From Vibrio splendidus (GTDB lineage Bacteria > Pseudomonadota > Gammaproteobacteria > Enterobacterales > Vibrionaceae), in the NCBI RefSeq assembly GCF_002873455.1, contig NZ_MCUN01000009.1, positions 1-64,000 of the forward strand: a stretch of 64,000 nucleotides of DNA. Direction: 5' to 3'. The position numbers and the translations under genes were made by a program. How positions within the stretch are numbered: position 1 is the first letter of the stretch; every line of letters starts with the position of its first letter. Of the stretch, positions 17,102 to 24,805 are shown one piece after another. A model generated the notes under the pieces. The model was not told where the DNA came from, did no database searches, and worked only from the letters and a program-made list of their open reading frames with translations.

Positions 17102-17752
17102 GTGAAGTATCAATCAAAAAGAATACTCTGTCCGATGTCTGACGTTATGTTAACCGATGAGCAAATAATGGATCGTTATGGTCAATATTTTGGTATAGAG
17201 CCTTGGGTTAGTTTTTCGGGCTGTCCTGTTGTTAACTTGACCAGAATTTCAGAAGACACGTCCATATCGATATTATCGTCGGTTAATCAATGTATCAAGA
17301 TTGGAGTTGGTTGTTATATTGAATCAACGGTACTTCCTGCTTTTCCTTCAGGTCCAACAAAATTAACTTGTGTAGCTATTAAAGATGGGAACTATGGACA
17401 AATAACCATCGGGAACAACACGGCATTACAAGGGACTACAATTTGTTCATATCAATCGGTCACTATAGGTGAGCGAGTTATGTTTGGCCCAAACGTAGTT
17501 ATTATGGATTGTAGTGGTCATGCGACAGAAAGCCGAGGCGAGCAAGACGAATTAGAACGTTTGAAAGTCGCCCCTGTTCAAATTGGTAATGACGCATGGA
17601 TTGGTTATGGGGTGATTGTTTTACCTGGTGTTTCAATAGGGGAAGGCGCTGTAATTGGAGCTGGGAGTGTTGTCTGTAACGATATCCCTAATGATTGTGT
17701 TGCCGTAGGAAACCCGTGTTCAGTAGTAAGGAAATTAAAAGAGGGAATATGA
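17102..17752 (+). CDS. Hexapeptide-repeat acyltransferase (LbH fold)
   Basis: A 216-residue protein with a left-handed beta-helix C-terminal half. Hexapeptide repeats run from about residue 55 to 205 ([59 protein letters not shown], ending [13 protein letters not shown]). A catalytic-type His follows MDCSGHA, as in maltose, galactoside and chloramphenicol acetyltransferases. It most likely acetylates a sugar or hydroxyl group. GTG 17102 starts one base after the exporter stop, with AGGAG upstream. In this cluster a sugar made or attached by the GT2 and thio-sugar genes is a reasonable substrate, but this is inference. Confidence 0.85.
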   Translation: MKYQSKRILCPMSDVMLTDEQIMDRYGQYFGIEPWVSFSGCPVVNLTRISEDTSISILSSVNQCIKIGVGCYIESTVLPAFPSGPTKLTCVAIKDGNYGQITIGNNTALQGTTICSYQSVTIGERVMFGPNVVIMDCSGHATESRGEQDELERLKVAPVQIGNDAWIGYGVIVLPGVSIGEGAVIGAGSVVCNDIPNDCVAVGNPCSVVRKLKEGI

Positions 17753-17970
17753 AAAACTATATTATTTTCAAGAAAGATACACTATATTTAGCTATCGATT
17801 TAAATGAATATCAAGTGTCAGATGTTATTTACTCTTTATTAGTTCAAAATTTTATTGTAACGAACATTAAAATTGTGGCACCTGATAGTAAGACTGCTTT
17901 AGATAAGTTCCATAAAGTTTTATCTGCTTATTCAATTAGTCATAGCGATTTTCGAGGTATATCTGTTTAA
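17749..17970 (+). CDS. Small unknown protein, 73 residues
   Basis: The ATG at 17749 overlaps the acyltransferase stop (ATGA) and follows GAGGGA, so translation is coupled. The product begins [18 protein letters not shown] and has alternating strands and helices. There is no cysteine, leader motif or membrane segment. I do not recognise it. It is too hydrophilic for an immunity protein of the usual type and could be a small binding or chaperone protein for the pathway. Confidence 0.65.
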   Translation: MKNYIIFKKDTLYLAIDLNEYQVSDVIYSLLVQNFIVTNIKIVAPDSKTALDKFHKVLSAYSISHSDFRGISV

Positions 17971-17993
17971 ATTTAAATTGGGGTTATTTAATC

Positions 17994-18650
17994 ATGAAAG
18001 AAATTAAGTGTTCAGGTTTTATATTTGATGTTGATGCTACATTGGTAGATACAATGTCAGTGATTGATGATATATGGAAAGCATGGGCGTCATTAAAAGG
18101 TATAAGTTTTACAGAAGTATTTCCATATGTTCACGGACGAAAGGTAAACGAAACTCTATCCATGGTAGATGAGAAATATAATAATATACAGGAACAGGAG
18201 TTAATAAAATCAATTGCAATAGAAAAGATGGAGAGTGCAAAACCAGTTAAAGGAGCTTTGGGTTTTATTAGTAAGATACCATTAGATAAGTGGTCAGTAG
18301 CCACGAGTGGACCAAGAAGTATAGCTACAACAAGCATGAAAGCTTCCGGCTTTCCTTTACCAAATGTAATGATTTGCGGTGAGGATGTTGATAAAGGAAA
18401 GCCTCATCCAGTCCCATTTTTGAAAGCAGCAACACAACTTGGAATTACGTCTGATCTATGTGTTGCATTTGAAGATTCTCCCGTTGGAGTCAAGTCAGCT
18501 AAAGCTGCTGGTTGTTTCACTATTGCTTTGCTAACTAGTCACGATGAAGAAGAGTTACTGGAGGTTAATGCTGATTTAATAATACAGGACTTTTCTAAAT
18601 TACACTTGTGTGAAGATTCAAGTGGTTTTTTAATTAAAATAGAGGAATAA
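17994..18650 (+). CDS. HAD-superfamily sugar-phosphatase-like hydrolase
   Basis: A 218-residue HAD hydrolase of the phosphoglycolate phosphatase / beta-phosphoglucomutase type. Motif I is FDVDATLVDT (nucleophile Asp12, acid-base Asp14). A helical cap follows (about 20-85), then motif II ATSGPRS, motif III Lys in KGKPHP and motif IV FEDSPVGVKSA. Small-molecule phosphatases of this group act on sugar phosphates. It directly precedes the ThiS/ThiF/ThiG-like genes. A phosphatase beside a ThiG-like enzyme would fit a pathway that makes a thio-sugar phosphate and then removes the phosphate. Family sure, substrate inferred. Confidence 0.85.
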   Translation: MKEIKCSGFIFDVDATLVDTMSVIDDIWKAWASLKGISFTEVFPYVHGRKVNETLSMVDEKYNNIQEQELIKSIAIEKMESAKPVKGALGFISKIPLDKWSVATSGPRSIATTSMKASGFPLPNVMICGEDVDKGKPHPVPFLKAATQLGITSDLCVAFEDSPVGVKSAKAAGCFTIALLTSHDEEELLEVNADLIIQDFSKLHLCEDSSGFLIKIEE

Positions 18651-18652
18651 AT

Positions 18653-18916
18653 ATGAATGAAATAGTCAATATTGAGATTGATATACCGAAAGCAATTGGT
18701 ATATCAAAAGTTATTGAAGCTCCACAAGGTTGCACATTAATCAATGTTATTAAGTCAAATTATAAACTTGAAGTTCACTCAAGAATAATAGATGTTAATG
18801 ATGAAATTAACAGATTTTGTTTAGTTTACTTAGATGGAATAAGAGCAAACGATTCTAACATGACTATAGTCAAAGATTGTAAAATAGAAGTAATATTACC
18901 TATGGCTGGAGGATAG
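18653..18916 (+). CDS. ThiS/MoaD-like sulfur carrier protein
   Basis: An 87-residue ubiquitin-like protein ending in LPMAGG. The terminal Gly-Gly is the hallmark of sulfur carriers (ThiS, MoaD, CysO), which are adenylated by an E1-like enzyme and converted to a thiocarboxylate. Core features are IEAPQGCTLINVI (strand and helix) and VYLDGIRANDS (near the usual VNG segment). GAGGAA is upstream and the E1-like gene starts five bases after its stop. It should donate sulfur to the ThiG-like enzyme. It is slightly longer than ThiS (about 66). Confidence 0.85.
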   Translation: MNEIVNIEIDIPKAIGISKVIEAPQGCTLINVIKSNYKLEVHSRIIDVNDEINRFCLVYLDGIRANDSNMTIVKDCKIEVILPMAGG

Positions 18917-18920
18917 CATC

Positions 18921-19640
18921 GTGAGTGAAAGATACTCTAGACAAGTAAAAGTTATCGGAAATGAAGCTCAAGAACAATTGCAAAAATCGTCAGTACTAAT
19001 CATTGGATGTGGTGGGTTAGGTTGTCCTATTTCATTATATCTTTCTACTGCTGGAGTAGGTAGTTTAACACTCGTCGATGATGATATCGTAAGTATGTCA
19101 AACCTTCATAGACAAGTATTATTTGGAGAAGATGACATAGGGTTAAGTAAGGTTGAAGTGGCTTCTACAAAGCTTAAGAAACTTAATTCAAATGTTAACA
19201 TAGCTGATTATCACACAAGGTTAAATAAAGAAAACTCTAGTTCGATTATTGATGGCCACGATTTGGTTATTATTGGATGCGACAACTTTGAAACAAGGTT
19301 TATAGTCAGCGAAAGCTGTCAAAGACTTCAAGTTCCTTACATTAATGCTTCTGTCTTGGGAGATGAAGGGGCAATCACATTTTTTGATGTTCAAGGTGGA
19401 TGTTATCAATGTCTTTACCCTGACCTTGATGTTTTAAATGTTATTCCAACACCTAGCTCAATTGGGGTACTTGGTCCAATGGTGGGTGTAATTGGAGCAT
19501 CAGCGTCTACAATGGCTCTTCAAATACTAATCGGAAAAAAAGAAAAATATTTAAACAAAATATTTTCTTTTGATTCTGATACATTATTAATGAAATCATT
19601 TTACTATGATAAAAATGAAAATTGTATAAATTGTAAATAG
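18921..19640 (+). CDS. ThiF/MoeB-like E1 enzyme
   Basis: A 239-residue E1-like adenylyltransferase. It has RYSRQV at the N-terminus, the nucleotide motif GCGGLGCP (about 30-37), VDDDIVSMSNLHRQ (substrate Asp and the Asn-Arg pair) and IGCDNFETR. The zinc cysteine pairs are CYQC (about residues 160-163) and CINC at the C-terminus. It should adenylate the C-terminal glycine of the ThiS-like protein for sulfur transfer. No rhodanese domain or IscS-type desulfurase gene is in the cluster, so sulfur would come from host enzymes. The start is GTG with GGAGG upstream. Confidence 0.88.
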   Translation: MSERYSRQVKVIGNEAQEQLQKSSVLIIGCGGLGCPISLYLSTAGVGSLTLVDDDIVSMSNLHRQVLFGEDDIGLSKVEVASTKLKKLNSNVNIADYHTRLNKENSSSIIDGHDLVIIGCDNFETRFIVSESCQRLQVPYINASVLGDEGAITFFDVQGGCYQCLYPDLDVLNVIPTPSSIGVLGPMVGVIGASASTMALQILIGKKEKYLNKIFSFDSDTLLMKSFYYDKNENCINCK

Positions 19641-19649
19641 GTGGGATAT

Positions 19650-20384
19650 ATGAATAAAATAAAACCATGGTTAAAAACAAATGATGTAACTTTGACTTCT
19701 AGACTCTTGATCGGTACTGAGCAATATGGAACATCTGAATTAATCAGAGATATAACTATCGCATCAGGTTCTGAGTTATTGATCGCAACTATAAACCCAA
19801 AAGATCGCAGTTCTGGAGTTACTATCTCGGATGTCGCCTCATCTTTGGATAAAGAAAACTATAATTATGTCCCAGTTTCGACAACTTCTTTTGTACATAC
19901 GGTAGAGGAAGCCATTGATACAGCTAGAAAGTTAAGAGAGTTATTTGATATAAAATTTGTAAAACTTGATATTAGAAATGATTCTAAACAGCGTTGGTCA
20001 AATAATTATGATGTTTTAGAAGCTGCATCAATTCTAATTGATGATGGCTTTGATGTTATGCCTATGATAACTCCATGTCCTTTTGCTGCTAAAAAACTAG
20101 AAGAGCTAGGTTGTTGTGCGTTAAGACTATCAGCTGGTGAACTGGGAACAGGCGTGGGAATATATAACCTTCAAGCAATGAAAAATGTTAGAGATGAGGT
20201 TAGTATTCCTTGTATTGGTGAAACTGGAATCATTTCTGTATGTGAAGTGACAAAGCTTTTTGAAATTGGAATGGATGCTGTTCTAGTAAACTCTGCAATT
20301 GCTCAAGCTAAAAACCCTATTGCTATGGCTCATGCAATGCGATTAGCTGTGGAAAGCTCTTTATATTATCGAGAAGCTAATTAA
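19650..20384 (+). CDS. Divergent ThiG-like synthase (thiazole or thio-sugar forming)
   Basis: A 244-residue TIM-barrel protein of the ThiG family. ATG 19650 is chosen for GGTGGGA just upstream. Conserved parts are SRLLIGTEQYG, FVKLDI with the Schiff-base Lys105, RLSAGELGTGVGI (phosphate loop, in place of MPLGAPIGSGQG), the CIGETGI strand, and AVLVNSAIAQAKNPIAMAHAMRLAVE. By eye the ThiG residues Glu (KLEV) and Asp (VDAGIG) read Asp and Glu here, and the N-terminal VALRR motif is lost. ThiG relatives outside thiamine operons include BexX, which makes 2-thioglucose 6-phosphate. There are no thiC, thiE, thiO or thiH genes nearby, so thiamine synthesis is unlikely. Confidence 0.82.
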   Translation: MNKIKPWLKTNDVTLTSRLLIGTEQYGTSELIRDITIASGSELLIATINPKDRSSGVTISDVASSLDKENYNYVPVSTTSFVHTVEEAIDTARKLRELFDIKFVKLDIRNDSKQRWSNNYDVLEAASILIDDGFDVMPMITPCPFAAKKLEELGCCALRLSAGELGTGVGIYNLQAMKNVRDEVSIPCIGETGIISVCEVTKLFEIGMDAVLVNSAIAQAKNPIAMAHAMRLAVESSLYYREAN

Positions 20385-20426
20385 AAATAAATTATATATT
20401 TAAGGTTTTATATATTAAAGTGGAAG

Positions 20427-20455
20427 TTGATATCGTTTTTTGATTTTATTATAAC
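20427..20455 (+). promoter_or_regulatory. Possible promoter for the last cluster gene
   Basis: TTGATA and TATAAC with a 17-base spacer in the 200-base gap before the condensation-like gene. This suggests that gene may have separate control from the rest of the cluster. Confidence 0.4.
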
Positions 20456-20583
20456 TTAAGTTTATAAATTATAATTGAAAAGTGGTTCCCTATCTAATAT
20501 TGGTGGGCGAGATGTACCTTATTTATATAAAGCCTTCTATAATCTTATCCATATTAGAAAGCTATAATTTTGTTGGAATAAAA

Positions 20584-21840
20584 ATGGTCTTACGTGAACT
20601 TTCAAGTCAAGAATTATCACAACTTGCATGGCATACGATACATTACTTCATTAAAGTGGGGCGGGGTGTTGATGAGGCAAATTTAAAAAACGCATTTTAT
20701 ACTACGGTTGCAAATGATAAACTAGCCAGTTCCAAGGTTACTCTTTTAAATAACAGATATATTTTTGAAAGTATCAAACCTGAAAGTGTTCCTTTTCATT
20801 CTGAGTTCGTTGATGATTTTAGTGAAAAAAGTGAAAGATACAATACTGTGGTGAATAGTCATGTTCCTGTGCATGATTATCAAGTGAAAATGAATTTTTT
20901 TAAATCTAAATCAGGGAGTACTATAGTTCTATCGCTTGCTCACTCTATTGCAAGTGGGAGATCTGGAGTCGACTTTATATCCAATATACTTCGAGAGTAT
21001 GACTGCTTAGTAAGTGATAAAATAAGTTTTAGTGATAGCTTTGATGTTCCTAGACCACTCTCTTACTATGCAAAATTGAAATCGACTAAGATAATGGATT
21101 ATGTCGACGTTAGTGAGTTAGATAAAGCATATTCACCAATACCAATAATGAGTACCGTTGATACTCCTCGTGATTTAAATACTAAATTTATAGATATCAA
21201 TGTTATCGAGAAAGATTACTCTAAGTTAGTTGAAATGTGTAAAGTTAATGGCGTTTCTGTTAATTCTTATTTAAGTGCTTGTCAAATAAGGGCAGTCTAC
21301 GAAACTTTTTTTGATAAAGGTTATGAAAAGCTCTTAACTCACAATCTTTCGATTGATATGCGAAAAAAGGTAAATGATGCAAATTTTGGAGGCCTAGTCC
21401 ATTTTTCACACTCAGGTATGATGTTCATGCAACCTAGTGACCTTGATTGTGTATGGAGTTTGTCAAAAAGTATTTCCTCTTGGCTTGAAAGGTATTTAAG
21501 TTCAGAAAGAATATGGGCATCTCTTAATAAGATTGAAAGTTTAGATTTAATCATTGATGATGTAAATGCGCCAATATTAGATGATACGTTGAGTTGGTCC
21601 TCCTGTAATTCTAATTTAGGGATCATAGATTTCAAAGAGTTTGCGGATACTATACCTGTTGAAGGTTTTAATTTTATAGTTAATCGGATAAATGGTTCAC
21701 ATTTGGCATTTATTTCAACGTTGAACGATAGTATATCGATCCGATATGCTTTTAGTGAGCCTCACTATAATAATGAGTGTATGGAGAGACTTACGATTAA
21801 TTTTAAAAAGCAAATCATTAATGGTTTGCTAATCAAGTAA
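20584..21840 (+). CDS. Condensation-domain / PapA5-like acyltransferase
   Basis: A 418-residue protein from ATG 20584, with GGA upstream; a reading from 20482 adds a poor hydrophobic lead. It resembles free-standing condensation-type acyltransferases (PapA5, alcohol acetyltransferase). The active-site strand reads LSLAHSIASGRSGVDF, matching HxxxDGRS with His120 kept and Asp replaced by Ser. LSIDMRKKV with a following Asn/Gly turn fits the second half domain. These enzymes esterify or amidate hydroxyls or amines with acyl-CoA or carrier-bound acyl groups. It ends the cluster and is followed by a strong hairpin. Family moderately sure. Confidence 0.65.
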   Translation: MVLRELSSQELSQLAWHTIHYFIKVGRGVDEANLKNAFYTTVANDKLASSKVTLLNNRYIFESIKPESVPFHSEFVDDFSEKSERYNTVVNSHVPVHDYQVKMNFFKSKSGSTIVLSLAHSIASGRSGVDFISNILREYDCLVSDKISFSDSFDVPRPLSYYAKLKSTKIMDYVDVSELDKAYSPIPIMSTVDTPRDLNTKFIDINVIEKDYSKLVEMCKVNGVSVNSYLSACQIRAVYETFFDKGYEKLLTHNLSIDMRKKVNDANFGGLVHFSHSGMMFMQPSDLDCVWSLSKSISSWLERYLSSERIWASLNKIESLDLIIDDVNAPILDDTLSWSSCNSNLGIIDFKEFADTIPVEGFNFIVNRINGSHLAFISTLNDSISIRYAFSEPHYNNECMERLTINFKKQIINGLLIK

Positions 21841-21892
21841 TAGTATAATTATACATGGTTCTTGGTTTATCCAATGGTTATCTTGATAAATC

Positions 21893-21926
21893 ATGTAAGG
21901 TCTCTAAACCAAAGGAGACCTTACAT
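21893..21926 (+). terminator. Hairpin ending the peptide cluster
   Basis: A 12-base perfect stem (ATGTAAGGTCTC / GAGACCTTACAT) with a 10-base loop, 53 bases after the last gene. The run after it (AAGCTTTGTTG) is a weak U-tract. Confidence 0.6.
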
Positions 21927-21949
21927 AAGCTTTGTTGTGTAATTCAGTT

Positions 21950-22220
21950 TAGGTACTGGGTCGTTCCGTTTCGTGTTGTTTTTGCCATAATGCGAAGTTT
22001 CAGGCTCTCCTAACCCAGTAAGCTTGTCGGTCGTTTTATGATCGCGTAAGTTTACCCACTTGAAAATTGTCACTGATTCGCGTTGTCAACGAGTTTGAGA
22101 ACTCCGGAGAGTCACGGTAATGAGTTGGTCGATTGTTGCATTAAAGTCGCGTTTATTTTTCAAGTGAACATTATTTCTAAAATTGTGTTTCATTTATTTC
22201 CTTAGTGCCTTTGTAGCTTT
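21950..22220 (-). mobile_element. C-terminal remnant of an IS903-group transposase
   Basis: Read on the minus strand, broken frames give a QVG-TYAIIK segment (about 22060-22030) and LTGLGEPETSHYGK (about 22020-21980), which match the C-terminal QVGETYAMIKALNKLTGLG region of IS903-like transposases. Only a few hundred bases remain and both ends are lost. It is a third trace of the same IS type in the island. Confidence 0.5.
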
Positions 22221-22530
22221 CTATCTCGAAGGTATCTGAAGGTTTCTAGCTCGACTTCAGTTTACACAAAATTATGACCGACAGTTTTATCCCAAACCGC
22301 TATTAACTGGTAATATTTCATTTTGAATGATTTAGTGTACATGTAGCCTTCATAGCGCAATAACTTTTCGTCTAAAGTGAACGAATATAGGATATTTTAG
22401 AAGCGTTACTTGACGGATTTACGAATCACTAACTATAGTCAATTTAGTAAGTCAATCATTAGCAAGTTTAGTCTGCATTGTGATTAAGTTATTGATATCA
22501 GGTTATTTAAAGAATGAATATCGGAGTTTC

Positions 22531-22558
22531 TAGGGTTCAAATCCCTGTCCCTCCACCA
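22531..22558 (+). other. tRNA 3' fragment: likely island attachment site
   Basis: The sequence forms a T-arm (TAGGG-TTCAAAT-CCCTG), then a 3' acceptor strand TCCCTCC, discriminator A and CCA, with an extra CCA after it. The 5' part of a tRNA is absent upstream. A tRNA-type terminator follows. Integrases often use the 3' end of a tRNA gene and leave such a copy at one island border. The isoacceptor is uncertain; the discriminator and acceptor resemble tRNA-Tyr but differ by a base. Confidence 0.65.
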
Positions 22559-22567
22559 CCATTGAAA

Positions 22568-22596
22568 AGCCCGCTGAGAAATCAGTGGGCTTTTTT
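22568..22596 (+). terminator. Strong intrinsic terminator after the tRNA fragment
   Basis: The stem AGCCCGCTGA / TCAGTGGGCT with a GAAA loop is followed by six T. It is of the type found behind tRNA genes and marks the joint to the former chromosomal flank. Confidence 0.85.
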
Positions 22597-22679
22597 ATAT
22601 CTGCTATCTAGAGATGCCAAAACAGTGCTAATACCAATTATAGTAAATAATACCAATCCGGAAAATTAACTGTTCAGGT

Positions 22680-23480
22680 TAATCCAATCTCTTATATACG
22701 TTCTGAGACTCGCTCTTTGCATTCAAGACATCTATTCCAAGCACCACAGACTTTCGCGACACTGTCATTATAATCAATGAAGTTTTGACTCGCTACAGAG
22801 TGTTGTCTTAACTAACTCCATACTTGCTCTATAGGGTTCTGATGATACTGATATTATCAAACTGGTTCGTAATATTGTTTGTATGACAACCTGCGCCATC
22901 CATTACTATGACTGCATGACGATCTTTTTCTGTGGCTTTAGATATCTGCTCTCGATGGTTTCTCATGATGTCTTTGTTAACCCAAGGAGTCACAATGGCC
23001 TCACCAATCCCTCTTGCAGAGCATACAAAGCTAAACAAATAAGTGTATTCAAATTGCTGCTGTTTACCATGCGAGGTCTCGTTCCACGAGTCGCCCAAAG
23101 ACGTGTAGTTGTATTCTGCTGATCAAACCTAGCTTCGCTTGAAATTAGACATCAACACTCTCTAACCCAATATTGTAGGAGATAGTAAAGGTCGCTTCGA
23201 TTTGGCATTTTTTAAAATCGTCTTGGATTTTCTGTGATTGTCTAGAGTGTTTGTAGCGATAAGTTATCCAAAAAACATGTGGTCGAGGAAAAATTAGTGG
23301 AATTAGGGTGGTAGGTTTAACTATGTAGTCATGTATATCACCCCCGAGAAGGCGTTTCAGCTTCTTTCTGAGTTGTTGTCTTTCGGCTTATGTGAGGTTT
23401 CTCTTGGAGTCCTTCGATGCCTTCTTTGAATTGTTTTTTGTTGGCTCATTAACGTCTTAAGATCAGTATTATGAGGCTAG
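22680..23480 (-). pseudogene. IS630-family transposase remnant
   Basis: The clearest part is 23098 to 22829 (minus strand): FEYTYLFSFVCSARGIGEAI, VTPWVNKDIMRNH, HAVIVMDGAGCHTNN and FDNISII, the DDE domain of IS630 transposases. NPIEQVWS follows in another frame (near 22830) with AWNRCLECK downstream. Weaker upstream fragments reach about 23480. At least four frameshifts or stops break it, and the region that should read KLPPYSPEL is deleted. It cannot be active. Confidence 0.7.
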
Positions 23481-23800
23481 TCAGAACAATATTTGACAAT
23501 AGTTCTATAATCTCAATTAGATCATGTTTTTATTTTAATTAAGTATTATATTGAAAAATTTTCAGTTATGACTTAAGCACTGATATAGGAGTGTTTTTTA
23601 CAAATTTAAACACGGAACTGGTATCAATAGCGGGGTATCGTAGTCTTCTGAGGCTCAACAATATTACAGCCAAATCAGAAAGCATCATTATTATTTTGAT
23701 CTAATTCCTTATAAATCAGATAGATTATATAGAGGAACTCTAAAACCGTGGCCAACTTTAGTTGAATACTACAAACGCCTTTTAATCATGATGAGTAAAA
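23481..23800. other. AT-rich intergenic stretch, no gene seen
   Basis: Nothing coding or structural stands out between the IS630 remnant and the LysR gene. It is probably decayed insertion DNA. Confidence 0.4.
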
Positions 23801-24736
23801 TCAAACTCCACCATTAATTTTAGAGTTATTTTTAATTAATGATTTGAATTGTTCCAATAGATCAATACTTTGTTTATTTTGCAATTTATCTTTGTGTAGA
23901 TATGCGCCAATGGTTGCGTTACTAAAACACTCTTTCATTTTTAGTGGGACAATATCAAAGGTATGGAAATAAGATCTCATGTTCATTGGATAAGGTAAAA
24001 TAGCATCACTGTTTTGCAGTAAATCGATTGCTGTTAACAGTGAGTTCGTATTGTAGATAACCTTTTCTTGTAAATAGTGACGTTTTTGAAAGGTTGTTAA
24101 TTCTTCATTCTGTTGTTGTACAAAATGTGAAAATCGTTTTTTTGCCGCGCCTAAATCAACCGATGGAAAGCGAGCAATATCTTCGTTGCTACAAGTTATT
24201 TCTAGCAAAGGATGACCTTTTCTTACATAGACTTCTTCACTACATTGAAAAAGGGGATGGAACAGTATGTCTTCATATTGTGCTAGGCCGAGTATTTCAT
24301 GGCCAACAAAGATACTGATTTCGTCGCTGAGCAATAAGTTCATTAACTGCAGGTGATTCCCTACGTCAACAGAGATATTGCTGTGAGGATAAGACTCTCT
24401 AAAATCTTGTACGCAGTCTCGAATAAACAAATGCCACCATGCGTCTCCACAACCAATTTTAAGCTCGGTTTGATGTCGGATCTTATTCTTCTCTAATTTA
24501 TTAAGCGTATTTTCATAGAGGTTTTGCATCATTTTTGCTTGTTCGTAAAGTAACTCGCCACTAGAGGTTAGGGTGATCCCTTTAGAGTTACGCTTAAACA
24601 ACTTGCTGCCTAGTTTCTCCTCTAACTTCTGCATATTGTGACTTAGTGTCGGTTGACTTAAGCAGAGGTTATTAGCAGCTTGAGTGATATTTTGGGTTTT
24701 AGCTACTTGAATGAATTGAATCATTAATTTAAACAT
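23801..24736 (-). CDS. LysR-family transcriptional regulator
   Basis: A 311-residue LTTR. An N-terminal helix-turn-helix covers residues 1-60 (NITQAANNLCLSQPTLSHNMQKLEEKLGSKLF is the typical pattern). An effector-binding domain of periplasmic-protein fold follows (from LKIGCGD, about 92-300). It is the last gene on the strand of the maltodextrin transport operon, starting 70 bases after the GH13 gene. It may regulate that operon or be only a neighbour; LysR control of maltodextrin genes is unusual (MalI, MalT or LacI types are commoner). The effector is unknown. Confidence 0.9.
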   Translation of the reverse strand: MFKLMIQFIQVAKTQNITQAANNLCLSQPTLSHNMQKLEEKLGSKLFKRNSKGITLTSSGELLYEQAKMMQNLYENTLNKLEKNKIRHQTELKIGCGDAWWHLFIRDCVQDFRESYPHSNISVDVGNHLQLMNLLLSDEISIFVGHEILGLAQYEDILFHPLFQCSEEVYVRKGHPLLEITCSNEDIARFPSVDLGAAKKRFSHFVQQQNEELTTFQKRHYLQEKVIYNTNSLLTAIDLLQNSDAILPYPMNMRSYFHTFDIVPLKMKECFSNATIGAYLHKDKLQNKQSIDLLEQFKSLIKNNSKINGGV

Positions 24737-24738
24737 AA

Positions 24739-24767
24739 TAGCTCTTTGCTTGAATAAGAAAGAGCTA
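24739..24767 (-). promoter_or_regulatory. Hairpin covering the LysR ribosome site
   Basis: A nine-base stem (TAGCTCTTT / AAAGAGCTA) ends three bases before the LysR start codon and contains its AGAG ribosome site. It could limit translation of the regulator. No U-run follows on the minus strand, so simple termination is less likely. Confidence 0.4.
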
Positions 24768-24805
24768 TTTTATGTGGCTTACTATTTTCTATCTAGCGAT
24801 TACTT

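Noticed and set aside
18653..20384. Thiamine biosynthesis operon
   Set aside because: Only the sulfur carrier, E1 and ThiG-like genes occur; thiC, thiD, thiE and thiH/thiO are missing, and the ThiG active-site acids are changed.
22531..22558. Complete tRNA gene
   Set aside because: No D-arm, anticodon arm or 5' acceptor strand is found upstream; only the T-arm and 3' acceptor are present.
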